Assembly: GCA_903911085.1 (NCBI GenBank)
Contig: CAIWCC010000104.1
Coordinates: forward strand, 1-64,000
Length of the DNA stretch: 64,000 bases
Direction: 5' to 3'
From: an uncultured Bacteroidales bacterium
Lineage (GTDB): Bacteria > Bacteroidota > Bacteroidia > Bacteroidales > Paludibacteraceae
A program made the position numbers and the translations under genes. The notes below the pieces were generated by a model. It was not told the DNA's origin and ran no database searches. It was given only the letters and a program-made list of their open reading frames with translations. Below are positions 35,731 to 45,448 of this stretch, piece by piece. The first letter of the stretch is position 1, and every line of letters starts with the position of its first letter.

Positions 35731-37428
35731 ATGGAAACAAAAACTAAAATATCAGGTGCCGAAGCATTTATTCGGTCATTATTGCACGAAGGTGTTGATA
35801 CCATATTTGGCTATCCAGGTGGTGCAATTATGCCCGTTTTTGATGCTTTATATGATTTTGATAAACATGTAAATCACATACTTACCCGACACGAACAAGG
35901 TGCTACTCATGCAGCACAAGGTTATGCACGTGTTTCAGGTAAAGTGGGTGTTTGTTTGGTGACTTCGGGACCAGCTGCTACTAATGCAATAACTGGAATT
36001 GGCGATGCAATGATGGATAGTACGCCAATGGTGGTTATAACTGGACAAGTAGGAGCGGCATTATTAGGTTCTGATGCTTTTCAAGAAATTGATGTTGTGG
36101 GTATTACGCAGCCAATTACCAAATGGGCATACCAAATTCGCAAAGCTGAAGACATAGCTTGGGCAGTGGCTAGGGCATTTTATATTGCTAGAAGTGGACG
36201 TCCAGGACCTGTTGTATTGGATTTTGCGAAAAATGCACAATTCGAAAAAATTGATTTCGATTATAAACCATGTACTTTTATTCGTAGCTATATTCCTATT
36301 CCAGAGGTTAATACAGATCAAATTGTTGCAGCGGCAGCACTAATTAATCAGGCAAAAAAACCTTTTGCATTGGTAGGTCAAGGTGTTATTTTGGCTAATG
36401 CCGAACAAGAACTAAAAGCTTTTCTTGAAAAAGGTAATATCCCTGCTGCTTGGACTTTACTCGGTTCGTCGGCAATGTCTACCGATTTTACTTTGAACAA
36501 AGGATTTTTGGGAATGCATGGAAATGTTGGCCCTAACTTGAAAACAAACGAGTGCGATGTGTTAATTGCTATAGGTATGCGTTTTGATGATAGGGTAACT
36601 GGTGATTTGAGTCGTTATGCTAAACAAGCTAAAATCATACATTTAGATATTGATATTTCTGAAATAAATAAAAATGTAAAGGTTGATGCGCCTGTTTTGG
36701 GTACAGCAAAAGAAACATTAGCTGCATTAACAGAAAAAATAAATACTGCATCACATTCCGATTGGATTGAATCGTTCAAGGAATACGAAGAGCGTGAGTT
36801 TGAGAAAGTTATACAAAAGGAAATACATCCTACTACTGCCGAAATAACTATGGGCGAAGTAATTCGCAAAGTAAGTGAAGCCACCAATAATGAAGCGATT
36901 TTAGTTACTGATGTGGGTCAAAATCAAATGATGGCAGCTCGTTATTTCAATTATACCAAAACTCGAAGCATGGTTACATCTGGGGGATTGGGAACAATGG
37001 GATTTGGGATTCCTGCCGCCATGGGTGCTAAAATTGGTGCTCCCGAACGTACAGTTTGTATGTTTGCTGGAGATGGTGGTTTCCAAATGACTATTCAAGA
37101 ATTGGGAACCATTATGCAAGAGCAAATTGGTGTAAAAATGATAATTCTTAATAATCACTTCTTGGGAATGGTTCGTCAATGGCAGGAAATGTTTTTCGAA
37201 GAACGATATTCTTTTACAAAAATGCAAAACCCTGATTTTATTGCCATTGCAAAAGCATATAGAATTGAAGGAACCGAGGTGAGTGCTCGTGAAAATCTTG
37301 ATGCTGCTATTGCTGATATGTTGAAAGACGATAAACCATATTTGTTGGTGGTTAACGTCGAAATGAAAGGCATGGTATTTCCAATGATTCCTACTGGAGC
37401 GTCAGTTAGTGATATATTATTAGGGTAA
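35731..37428 (+). CDS. ilvB: Acetolactate synthase, large (catalytic) subunit
   Basis: The enzyme condenses pyruvate with pyruvate or 2-oxobutyrate using ThDP and FAD. The 565-residue protein has the N-terminal GVDTIFGYPGGAIMPVFDALY, the ThDP-activating Glu in RHEQGATHAAQGYARVSG (about residue 49), and the Mg2+-ThDP motif GDGGFQMTIQELGT with NNHFLGMVRQWQEMFF. The 102-bp spacer after ilvD contains an imperfect inverted repeat of AATTAAGAATT type. The regulatory subunit follows 52 bp downstream. Confidence 0.96.
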   Translation: METKTKISGAEAFIRSLLHEGVDTIFGYPGGAIMPVFDALYDFDKHVNHILTRHEQGATHAAQGYARVSGKVGVCLVTSGPAATNAITGIGDAMMDSTPMVVITGQVGAALLGSDAFQEIDVVGITQPITKWAYQIRKAEDIAWAVARAFYIARSGRPGPVVLDFAKNAQFEKIDFDYKPCTFIRSYIPIPEVNTDQIVAAAALINQAKKPFALVGQGVILANAEQELKAFLEKGNIPAAWTLLGSSAMSTDFTLNKGFLGMHGNVGPNLKTNECDVLIAIGMRFDDRVTGDLSRYAKQAKIIHLDIDISEINKNVKVDAPVLGTAKETLAALTEKINTASHSDWIESFKEYEEREFEKVIQKEIHPTTAEITMGEVIRKVSEATNNEAILVTDVGQNQMMAARYFNYTKTRSMVTSGGLGTMGFGIPAAMGAKIGAPERTVCMFAGDGGFQMTIQELGTIMQEQIGVKMIILNNHFLGMVRQWQEMFFEERYSFTKMQNPDFIAIAKAYRIEGTEVSARENLDAAIADMLKDDKPYLLVVNVEMKGMVFPMIPTGASVSDILLG

Positions 37429-37480
37429 ATTATTTGTTAATAATTGAGAGTTGATAATAAATAGATAAAACAAAATTATT

Positions 37481-38026
37481 ATGGAAAAAACATTATATAC
37501 ACTAACGGTATTCTCTGAAAATTCAGTAGGTTTGCTGGGTCAGATTACAATTATTTTTACTCGTAGAGGAATTAATATTGAAACACTTTCTGTCTCACCA
37601 TCAGCAATTAAAGGCATTCATAAATTTACCATTACTATATATTCAACACTTGATGTAGTAACCAAAGTTGTGCAGCAAATTGATAAACGTGTTGATATTT
37701 TGAAAGCTTATTTCAATACGGACGATGAATTGATTTTTCAAGAAATTGCTCTTTATAAAATTGCTACTGATAAGCTTTTGGCAAAAGGTTCAATTGAAGA
37801 TTTGATTCGCAAATATCATATACGAATTATGGAAATGAACGAAAATTTTGTTGTGTTTCAAAAAGCCGGACATTATGAAGAAACGCAACAATTATTTAGC
37901 GAGTTAAGCGAAACTATTGGTGTATTGCAGTTTATTCGGTCGGGTAGAGTGGCCATTACTAAGTCGAAAGTAGAAAGACTTACTGATATGCTTGAGGGCA
38001 TTCAAACCAAATATGGGAAAAAATAA
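37481..38026 (+). CDS. ilvN: Acetolactate synthase, small (regulatory) subunit
   Basis: The regulatory subunit mediates valine feedback inhibition and stimulates the catalytic subunit. The 181 residues begin with an ACT domain (YTLTVFSENSVGLLGQITIIFTRRGINIETLSVSPS), typical of IlvN/IlvH, and continue with the C-terminal ALS_ss domain. Position between ilvB and ilvC fits. No truncation is seen; 96 bp of non-coding sequence separate it from ilvC. Confidence 0.95.
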   Translation: MEKTLYTLTVFSENSVGLLGQITIIFTRRGINIETLSVSPSAIKGIHKFTITIYSTLDVVTKVVQQIDKRVDILKAYFNTDDELIFQEIALYKIATDKLLAKGSIEDLIRKYHIRIMEMNENFVVFQKAGHYEETQQLFSELSETIGVLQFIRSGRVAITKSKVERLTDMLEGIQTKYGKK

Positions 38027-38122
38027 GTATTCAAAAAAATAAAAATAACAATAAAATAATTGGTAATGTTCTTATAAGATAAGTTGTTAAGCTTGTTTTA
38101 GAGACTTTTAAAATCTTAAAAA

Positions 38123-39601
38123 ATGGCAAATTATTTCAATTCACTTCCTCACCGCCTGAAAGTTCAGGAATTAGGAAAATGTGATTTTATGGAAAACAGC
38201 GAATTCGCTGATGGAGTTAACAAACTGGTTGGCAAAAAAATCGTAATAATTGGTTGTGGCGCACAAGGTCTGGCACAGGGTCAAAATATGCGCGATAGCG
38301 GACTTGATGTATCTTACGCTTTGCGACAAGAGGCTATTGACAATAAAAGAGCTTCTTTTGTAAATGCTACTGAAAATGGTTTTGTTGTTGGAACATTTGA
38401 ACAATTAATCCCAACTGCCGACTTAGTATCGAATCTTGCCCCAGATAAACAACATACTTCTGTTGTGAAAACGGTTGTTCCATTAATGAAACAGGGTGCA
38501 TGTTTGTCTTATTCGCATGGTTTCAACATTGTAGAAGAAGGCACTCAAATTCGCAAAGACATTACAGTAGTAATGATTGCACCAAAATCTCCGGCTTCTG
38601 AAGTGCGTGCCGAATACCTTCGTGGTTTTGGTGTGCCTACTCTAATCGCGGTTCACGCTGATAATAATCCTAATGGTGATGGTCTAGAAATAGCCAAAGC
38701 ATATTGCGTTGGTACAGGTGGTCATAGAGCTGGTGTTTTACTTTCGTCATTTGTGGCAGAAGTAAAATCGGATTTGATGGGTGAGCAAACCATACTTTGT
38801 GGATTGTTACAAACAGGTTCAATTCTTAGTTTTAACAAGATGGTTGAGAAAGGAATTGACGCTGGTTATGCTTCTAAATTAGTTCAATATGGCTGGGAAG
38901 TAATTACCGAAGCCTTGAAAATTGGCGGTATCACACACATGATGGATCGTTTATCGAATCCAGCTAAAATTGAAGCATTCAAATTGGCAGAAGAATTGAA
39001 AGAGATTATGCGTCCGTTGTTTATCAAACACATGGATGATATTTTGTCAGGCGAATTCTCACGTATAATGATGGAAGATTGGGCTGCTGGCGACAAAAAT
39101 CTATTGGCTTGGCGTGCTGCAACTGGCGAAACAGAATTTGAAAAAACACCAGCAGGAAATGTAGAAATTTCGGAACAAGAATACTTCGATAATGCTACTT
39201 TGATGGTTGCTTTTGTTAAAGCAGGTGTTGAATCGGCTTACGAGTCGATGACATGCTCTGGCATCAAAAACGAATCGGCTTATTATGAATCGTTGCATGA
39301 AACACCGTTAATTGCAAATACCATTGCTCGCAAAAAATTATTCGAGATGAACCGTGTGATTTCTGATACTGCAGAATATGGTTGTTATTTGTTCGACCAC
39401 GCTTGCAAACCGCTTTTGGCTGACTTTATGAAAAAAGTTGATACTAACATTATCGGTAAAAACTTTAATGCTAGTTGCAACGGTCGCGTTGATAATTTTG
39501 AATTGGTAAAAATCAATGCTGCAATTCGTAACCATTCAGTAGAAGTTTGTGGTGCTCAATTGCGCGCTGCGATGACTGCAATGAAATCAATTGTAGAATA
39601 A
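38123..39601 (+). CDS. ilvC: Ketol-acid reductoisomerase (class II, NADP)
   Basis: IlvC isomerises and reduces acetolactate and acetohydroxybutyrate. At 492 residues it is the long class II form like that of E. coli and plants, with a duplicated C-terminal knotted domain. Visible are [23 protein letters not shown] (Rossmann, about residues 40-60), [25 protein letters not shown] and [18 protein letters not shown] with metal-binding Asp/Glu. Last gene of the operon; a hairpin follows. Confidence 0.96.
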   Translation: MANYFNSLPHRLKVQELGKCDFMENSEFADGVNKLVGKKIVIIGCGAQGLAQGQNMRDSGLDVSYALRQEAIDNKRASFVNATENGFVVGTFEQLIPTADLVSNLAPDKQHTSVVKTVVPLMKQGACLSYSHGFNIVEEGTQIRKDITVVMIAPKSPASEVRAEYLRGFGVPTLIAVHADNNPNGDGLEIAKAYCVGTGGHRAGVLLSSFVAEVKSDLMGEQTILCGLLQTGSILSFNKMVEKGIDAGYASKLVQYGWEVITEALKIGGITHMMDRLSNPAKIEAFKLAEELKEIMRPLFIKHMDDILSGEFSRIMMEDWAAGDKNLLAWRAATGETEFEKTPAGNVEISEQEYFDNATLMVAFVKAGVESAYESMTCSGIKNESAYYESLHETPLIANTIARKKLFEMNRVISDTAEYGCYLFDHACKPLLADFMKKVDTNIIGKNFNASCNGRVDNFELVKINAAIRNHSVEVCGAQLRAAMTAMKSIVE

Positions 39602-39624
39602 AAAAATACAGCATTTGCTATAAT

Positions 39625-39668
39625 AAATACGAGAGCTGCTTCTTTTTGAAGCGGCTCTTGTTGTATTT
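39625..39668 (+). terminator. Hairpin after ilvC, probable operon terminator
   Basis: AAATAC (39625-39630) pairs with GTATTT (39663-39668), enclosing AGAGCTGCTTC paired with GAAGCGGCTCT (one G-U), with a T5 loop. The stem is strong but the following U-tract is weak, so termination is likely but not sure. Confidence 0.6.
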
Positions 39669-40017
39669 GGTCGGAATGCTGTTAGAATTACATTTTTACC
39701 AATAATATATTTAATTTTATTAGTTAAGAGAATTTTGTAAAAATGTTAGAGTTATTGAGTAATTTGAAATCTTCTAAATAAAACATTTTAATTTTATTTG
39801 TTGTTTGTGTAAGTAATGTATTCTAAAATATTGGTTTCAAAAAAGTATAACAAGAATGTTTGTTTATTAAAAATAAATGTTTAATTTTGAGCGCTTTAAA
39901 AAAACTAGTTCCTTTCAATTTTTTTTGTAATATTTTTTTGAGTACTTACAAATTATTTGCCTGAAATCTCATTACAAAGCAATAAATATTAAATTTACTA
40001 ATTTAAATTATACAAAA
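39669..40017. other. Spacer between ilvC terminator and nitroreductase gene
   Basis: About 350 bp of AT-rich sequence. I see no coding trace, no tRNA, and no convincing TAnnTTTG box for the downstream gene. Confidence 0.4.
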
Positions 40018-40740
40018 ATGACATTCAACGAAATAATTAATTTTAGACGTTCTGTTAGACATTACAAAGATTTACCAATTGATTCAGAGAAGGTTAAATA
40101 TTGTATTGAGCAGGCAACTTTAGCACCCAACAGTTCCAATATGCAGCTTTGGGAGTTCTATCATATTACAAATCCTGAAATTCTTAAAAAACTTTCTGTA
40201 GCATGTTTAGATCAAAAAGCTGCTACTACAGCCCAACAGATGGTAGTTTTTGTTACGCGGCAAGATTTGTATAAAACAAGGACTAAAAAAATGATTGAGT
40301 TAGAAACTCAAAATGTTCACAAAAATAGTCCAACACTAAAACAAGAGAAAAGAATTAAAACATGGAATATGTATTACGGGAAAGTAATGCCATTTTTATA
40401 TTCTCGCTTTTGGGGTATTTGGGGTATTGTAAGAAAAATTTTAGTAAATATTATTGGGATTTTTAGACCAATCACATATCAAGTGTCAGAAAATGACGTA
40501 AGAGTGGTAGTACATAAAACGTGTGCATTGGCGGCACAAACGTTTATGCTGGCCATGGCTAGTGAAAAATATGATACATGTCCGATGGAAGGTTTTGATA
40601 GCCACAGGGTTAAAAGTATACTTAAATTGCCTTGTGGTGCAGAGATTAATATGATAATTTCCTGTGGAATAAGAGATGAAAAAGGAGTTTGGGGCGACAG
40701 AATGAGAATCCCTTTCAGCGAAGTTTATAAAAGAATTTGA
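40018..40740 (+). CDS. Nitroreductase family protein
   Basis: The 240-residue protein belongs to the FMN-dependent nitroreductase family. FRRSVRHYKDLPI near residues 9-21 binds the FMN phosphate, APNSSNMQLWEFYHIT near 37-52 the isoalloxazine region, and the C-terminal half contains MEGFDSHRVKSIL and NMIISCGIRDEKG. It has an insert near residues 90-155 with YSRFWGIWGIV that is longer than in classical nitroreductases. The physiological substrate is unknown. It is 21 bp upstream of a secreted peptidase gene. Confidence 0.88.
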   Translation: MTFNEIINFRRSVRHYKDLPIDSEKVKYCIEQATLAPNSSNMQLWEFYHITNPEILKKLSVACLDQKAATTAQQMVVFVTRQDLYKTRTKKMIELETQNVHKNSPTLKQEKRIKTWNMYYGKVMPFLYSRFWGIWGIVRKILVNIIGIFRPITYQVSENDVRVVVHKTCALAAQTFMLAMASEKYDTCPMEGFDSHRVKSILKLPCGAEINMIISCGIRDEKGVWGDRMRIPFSEVYKRI

Positions 40741-40761
40741 AAGAACAAAAAAATATTCACC

Positions 40762-42813
40762 ATGAAAACTAGTTTATTTTCAATATCTACAATGCTTTGG
40801 GTTTCCATTTCAATATTTAGCGCAACACCCAAATTGACAAATGCTAACACAATGAATAAAAATAATTATATCGATGCCTCGATTTCAAATAACGTTATCA
40901 ATTCAATAAATAGTTTGGCGGGGCAAGACTCGCATTTACGTGTTGAGCGTGGAGTAACACAAGTGGCAGCATTGTGGCGGAAAGAGGATGGTACGCCAGA
41001 GGATTTTAAGAAATTTTGTAAAAATAGTTTTGTGGTTAATGAAGTTCAATTAGATACTTTATTTAAAAAACTACAGCGTAACTTGGAAATTATAAGTGGA
41101 TATTATCAAAAAATAGATTTGCAAATCAAAGAACCAGTGCAACTTACGGGTTCTGAAATAACTCCAATAGATGAACTTTTTGGTGGTTATGATATTAGTT
41201 CGCATCTGGACGATGATTTTTTTGCCAATAAAATAGCGTTTATTACAATATTAAATTTTCCGTATTTTTCATTGGCCGAGAAAGCCAAACTGGGCAAAGA
41301 GTGGTCGCGCAAACAATGGGCTTATGCACGTATGGGTGACAGGTTTACCACGCGAATTCCTTCCAAAATTTTGCAAAATTTGTCGCAAGTACAAGCTTCA
41401 GCAGAAGCCTATATTTCGGGTTATAATATTTGCATGGGCAAGTTACAAAATGATAAAGGCGATTTGCTTTTCCCAACGAATATGAAGTTGATTAGTCATT
41501 GGGGTTTACGCGACGAATTGAAATCAGATTATGCAGATAAAAATGGAAAAGAAAAACAAGAATTAATTTATTCGGTAATGAAACGTATTATTGATCAATC
41601 AATTCCTACCGATGTTATTGATAATGAAAAATATATATGGAATCCGAATTCAAATGTGATATCATTTAATGGAAAACCTGTTGTTGGAAAATCAGAAAAC
41701 AACAAACGTTATGAAGTGTTACTGTCAAATTTTAAAGCGTTAAAGGCGTTGGATGTTTATTCACCACAACTTCCAAATGCAATTGTTCGAAATTTTGAAA
41801 ATGATTTAGAAATTTCACAACATGATGTGGAAACGTTGTTTAAGGGTTTGCTCAGTTCACTTGAGGTTAAAAAAGTTGCAGATTTAATTCAAAAAAAACT
41901 TGGACGCAACCTACGTCCTTATGATATTTGGTACAATGGTTTCAAGTCGAAACCAAACATTTCTGAGGCAGAATTAAATATGATTACTTCTAAAAAATAC
42001 CCCAATCCAAAGGCAATGGAAGCTGATTTACCTGAGATATTGAAAAAGCTAGGGTGGTCGGCTGAGAAAGCAACTCAAATAGCATCGCTAGTAAAAGTGG
42101 ACGCGGCACGTGGTTCGGGTCATGCAGCTGGTGCGGCAATGCGTAATGATTATGCACATCTGCGTACCCGCATTGCTCAATCGGGTATGGATTACAAAGG
42201 TTATAACATTGCAATTCACGAATTTGGTCACAATACTGAGCAAACTATTACTATGAATGATGTAGATTACTGGATGTTGAATGGTGTGCCAAATACTGCT
42301 TTTACCGAAGCGGTTGCTTTTATGTTTCAGAAACGTGATCTTGAATTGCTAGGTTTTAAAAATAATAATTTTGATTTAGAGAGAAATTTGGCACTTGATG
42401 ATTTTTGGTCTTGCTACGAAATAATGGGTGTGGCTTTGCTCGATATTGCCACTTGGGAATGGATGTATGCTCATCCTAATGCCACTGCTCAAGAATTGAA
42501 AGAAGCTGTAATCACTAAATCAAAAGATATTTGGAATACTTATTACGCAGGAATTATGGGTGGAAAAGATGAACCTATATTGGCAATTTATTCACACATG
42601 ATTAATTATCCGCTTTATTTATCGAATTATCCGTTAGGGCATTTAATTAGTTTTCAAGTTGAAGGCCAGATGAAAGGAAAATCTATGGCAGACGAAATGC
42701 AGCGCATGTACACTCAGGGACGTATTATTCCGCAACTGTGGATGATTAATAGCGTTGGAAGGGAAATTTCTACTGAACCCTTATTGCAGGCAGTAAGAAA
42801 GGCATTGGAGTAG
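40762..42813 (+). CDS. Probable secreted zinc metallopeptidase (gluzincin-like)
   Basis: I cannot assign this 683-residue protein to a named family. It has an N-terminal signal-like segment (MKTSLFSISTMLWVSISIFS) and, near residue 486, the zinc motif IAIHEFGHNTEQ (HExxH), with FTEAVAFMFQ about 30 residues later whose Glu would be the third ligand as in gluzincins. The long N-terminal region has no recognised motif; the C-terminal region is helix-rich. The layout is reminiscent of M2/M3-type enzymes. It follows the nitroreductase after 21 bp and precedes a C69 dipeptidase that has its own promoter. Probably periplasmic or outer-membrane associated. Confidence 0.72.
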   Translation: MKTSLFSISTMLWVSISIFSATPKLTNANTMNKNNYIDASISNNVINSINSLAGQDSHLRVERGVTQVAALWRKEDGTPEDFKKFCKNSFVVNEVQLDTLFKKLQRNLEIISGYYQKIDLQIKEPVQLTGSEITPIDELFGGYDISSHLDDDFFANKIAFITILNFPYFSLAEKAKLGKEWSRKQWAYARMGDRFTTRIPSKILQNLSQVQASAEAYISGYNICMGKLQNDKGDLLFPTNMKLISHWGLRDELKSDYADKNGKEKQELIYSVMKRIIDQSIPTDVIDNEKYIWNPNSNVISFNGKPVVGKSENNKRYEVLLSNFKALKALDVYSPQLPNAIVRNFENDLEISQHDVETLFKGLLSSLEVKKVADLIQKKLGRNLRPYDIWYNGFKSKPNISEAELNMITSKKYPNPKAMEADLPEILKKLGWSAEKATQIASLVKVDAARGSGHAAGAAMRNDYAHLRTRIAQSGMDYKGYNIAIHEFGHNTEQTITMNDVDYWMLNGVPNTAFTEAVAFMFQKRDLELLGFKNNNFDLERNLALDDFWSCYEIMGVALLDIATWEWMYAHPNATAQELKEAVITKSKDIWNTYYAGIMGGKDEPILAIYSHMINYPLYLSNYPLGHLISFQVEGQMKGKSMADEMQRMYTQGRIIPQLWMINSVGREISTEPLLQAVRKALE

Positions 42814-42895
42814 GAGAGATGCCATGTCTGCACAAAATTATTTTGATATTTTATGATAATTAAAATTTTTATTTTTGATTACATCGATGGTCATG

Positions 42896-42926
42896 TTTGT
42901 TTTTTAAAAGTTATGCTGTATCTTTG
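42896..42926 (+). promoter_or_regulatory. Canonical promoter of the C69 dipeptidase gene
   Basis: TTTG (42896-42899), exactly 19 bp, then TATCTTTG (42919-42926) matches the Bacteroidota promoter consensus. It is 24 bp before the start codon. Confidence 0.8.
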
Positions 42927-42950
42927 TAGTAATGAATTGAAAATTGATAT

Positions 42951-44597
42951 ATGATTAAGAAAATAATAATTACTGCTTTTATTTGGTTGACTTATAATTC
43001 TGCGTTTGCTTGTACTAATTTTTTAGTTGGAAAATTAGCTACTTTAGATGGTTCCACATTAATTACATATTCTGCAGATTCTTATTTTTTGTTTGGTGCA
43101 TTATATTATTATCCTTCAGCTACATATCCTGCAAATTCTATGTTGGATATTCATGAGTGGGATACTGGTAAATATTTAGGTAAAATTAAGCAAGTTGAAA
43201 AAACTTACTCGGTAATTGGAAATATGAACGAATTTCAACTGAGTATTGGAGAAACAACTTTTGGTGGACGCGAGGAATTGATAGATTCAACAGGAATTAT
43301 TGATTATGGCAGCTTAATTTATATTGCTCTCCAACGATCACGCACGGCACGCGAAGCCATAAAAGTAATGACTGATTTGGTGGCTGAATATGGTTATTAC
43401 AGTAGTGGTGAATCATTTTCAATTGCCGACCCCAATGAAGTTTGGATTATGGAAATGATAGGCAAAGGTCCAAATAATAAAGGCGCAGCATGGGTAGCTC
43501 AAAGAATACCTGATGATTGTGTTTCTGCTCATGCTAATCAAGCAAGAATAACCACATTTCCTTACGACGATAAAAATAATTGTCTTTATTCCGAAGATGT
43601 AATTATATTTGCGCGCGAAAAGGGATATTTTAAGGGCAAAAATAAAGATTTTAGTTTCTCTGATACTTATGCTCCACTCGATTATGGTGCATTGCGTTTT
43701 TGTGAAGCAAGAGTTTGGTCCTTCTTTAGAAAAATTGATCCAACAATGGAAAAATATATTTCTTATGTAAAGGGTGAAACTCTTGAACGTATGCCCCTTT
43801 GGATTAAACCAGCCATTAAACTCACTGCCCAAAAGCTAAAAGATTATATGCGGGATCAATACGAAGGTACCGAATTTGATATGTCGAAAGGCATTGCTGC
43901 AGGACCTTTTGGGAGTAAACTTAGATGCAGTCCGCTCACTTTTAAAGTAGATAGTGTAGAATATGGTAATGAGCGACCAACAGCAACTCAGCAGACAGGG
44001 TTCACCTTTGTGGCTCAAATGCGTGGCTGGCTTCCCAATCATGTTGGCGGGGTACTATGGTTTGGTGTAGATGATGCTGCAAGTACAGTTTATGTGCCCA
44101 TTTATTGTGGTAATAATAGCGTGCCACTTTGCTTTCGGGCTGATAATGGAAGTTTGTTGGAATACTCCTCTACATCTGCTTTTTGGATTTATAATCAAGT
44201 TGCCAATTATGCCTACTCTAAGTATTCATATATGTTACCAGATATTAAAAAAGTTCAAGTTCAATGGGAAACAAATTTCAACTCTTTAGTTCCAGCGATG
44301 GATAAAGTGGCAGTGGGAATGTCGGAAGCAGAGGCAAGAACTTTTCTAACCGATTTTAGCAACGCTCAAGCCGAAAACTCAACTGCATCATGGAAAAAAC
44401 TCTATGAATATCTTTTGGTGAAATATATGGATGGAAACATCAAAAAGGAGAAAGATGGTAAATTCTTGCAAAATGAAGATAAAATTCCACCAAGCATTTT
44501 ACGTGCTGGATATCCACAAGAATTTTTGAAATTGATGGTGAAAGAAAATCCTAAAATTAAGGTTCTCACAGAAGCTGAATTGAAGAATAGAAAATAA
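42951..44597 (+). CDS. C69-family dipeptidase (secreted Ntn hydrolase)
   Basis: The 548-residue protein belongs to peptidase family C69 (PepD-like dipeptidases), N-terminal nucleophile cysteine peptidases. A signal peptide ends at NSAFA, exposing Cys21 in CTNFLVGKLATLDGS as the nucleophile. The GGREELID and SFSIADPNEVWIMEMIGKG segments belong to the conserved core. It would act outside the inner membrane on dipeptides, complementing the upstream metallopeptidase. Own promoter and a bidirectional terminator downstream make it a separate transcript. Confidence 0.92.
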   Translation: MIKKIIITAFIWLTYNSAFACTNFLVGKLATLDGSTLITYSADSYFLFGALYYYPSATYPANSMLDIHEWDTGKYLGKIKQVEKTYSVIGNMNEFQLSIGETTFGGREELIDSTGIIDYGSLIYIALQRSRTAREAIKVMTDLVAEYGYYSSGESFSIADPNEVWIMEMIGKGPNNKGAAWVAQRIPDDCVSAHANQARITTFPYDDKNNCLYSEDVIIFAREKGYFKGKNKDFSFSDTYAPLDYGALRFCEARVWSFFRKIDPTMEKYISYVKGETLERMPLWIKPAIKLTAQKLKDYMRDQYEGTEFDMSKGIAAGPFGSKLRCSPLTFKVDSVEYGNERPTATQQTGFTFVAQMRGWLPNHVGGVLWFGVDDAASTVYVPIYCGNNSVPLCFRADNGSLLEYSSTSAFWIYNQVANYAYSKYSYMLPDIKKVQVQWETNFNSLVPAMDKVAVGMSEAEARTFLTDFSNAQAENSTASWKKLYEYLLVKYMDGNIKKEKDGKFLQNEDKIPPSILRAGYPQEFLKLMVKENPKIKVLTEAELKNRK

Positions 44598-44616
44598 TTA
44601 GACTTATCGATTAAAT

Positions 44617-44657
44617 AAAAAAATGCCTGTTTCTCTCAGAAAAACAGGCATTTTTTT
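44617..44657. terminator. Bidirectional terminator
   Basis: AAAAAAATGCCTGTTT (44617-44632) pairs perfectly with AAACAGGCATTTTTTT (44642-44657). It lies between the convergent C69 and beta-barrel genes and serves both. Confidence 0.9.
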
Positions 44658-44670
44658 TATTTGATAAATG

Positions 44671-45327
44671 CTATAAAAGTCTCCAGCCCAATGATATAAC
44701 AAAAGTACTACCAAGCTTATCAGAAGAAATATTATTTAATTTTGTTTTATACATATCACCAATAAGATTGTAACGTGCATCTAAAGAAAATTTAAAAAGA
44801 TCTACACCAACACCTGCCTCAAGTCCAAGTTGAGATTTTTTTACTTCTGCTGCCAAAACATTGGGATCTACCGTTCCTCCAGTTGTGTTTTCAAAAGAAA
44901 GCTGCGAACCTGCATCCAATCGAATTTTTGGTCCACCAAAAACACGTAAACTTGCAATTTTTAAATCTAATAATTTATACCCCACCAAAATTGGAACATC
45001 AACAGTACTTATTGTCGCAAAATTATCAGGTTTAATTGTGCTAGCATTTTGAAGCGTTACCTGATAATTTTTTTTACCAATTGCATATAGTAATTCAGGC
45101 TGAATGTAAACCTTTTTACTAATAAAAGCACGAGCAAAAATACCGGCTTGAAAATTATTCCACATTTCGCCTTGAACAGAACTCAAACTATAAGAACCAT
45201 CCGCCACTGAACCAAGATTACTCAATGAAAGCGATGAAGTATACCCAGCCTTAACGCCAAGTTCAAATTGAGCATAAGTAGCTGTAAAAGAAAGCAGAAG
45301 TACTGCTGCAATAATAGTTTTTTTCAT
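44671..45327 (-). CDS. Outer-membrane beta-barrel protein
   Basis: The 218-residue protein has a Sec signal peptide (MKKTIIAAVLLLSFTATYAQ) and alternating beta-strand segments typical of the OMP_b-brl_2 (PorT-like) group: FELGVKAGYTSSLS, NFQAGIFARAFISKKVYIQPELLYA, VDVPILVGYKLLDLK, LRVFGGPKIRLDAGS, FKFSLDARYNLIGDMY and a C-terminal SLGWRLL ending in a hydrophobic residue. Such small eight- to ten-strand barrels are common surface proteins in Bacteroidota. Function unknown. Confidence 0.88.
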   Translation of the reverse strand: MKKTIIAAVLLLSFTATYAQFELGVKAGYTSSLSLSNLGSVADGSYSLSSVQGEMWNNFQAGIFARAFISKKVYIQPELLYAIGKKNYQVTLQNASTIKPDNFATISTVDVPILVGYKLLDLKIASLRVFGGPKIRLDAGSQLSFENTTGGTVDPNVLAAEVKKSQLGLEAGVGVDLFKFSLDARYNLIGDMYKTKLNNISSDKLGSTFVISLGWRLL

Positions 45328-45448
45328 ATTCTTTTTTTATTAGTATAACAATTATAATTATTAAACGGTGTTTGAATTAATTTGTTTTAATATCGTCTAC
45401 TTTTTTTGTTGATAAATGTCTGTCAATAATAAATTTAGATAAAAATTC

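Noticed and set aside
43419-43832. 137-codon minus-strand frame inside the C69 dipeptidase gene
   Set aside because: Antisense shadow of a clear coding region with no promoter or recognisable domain.
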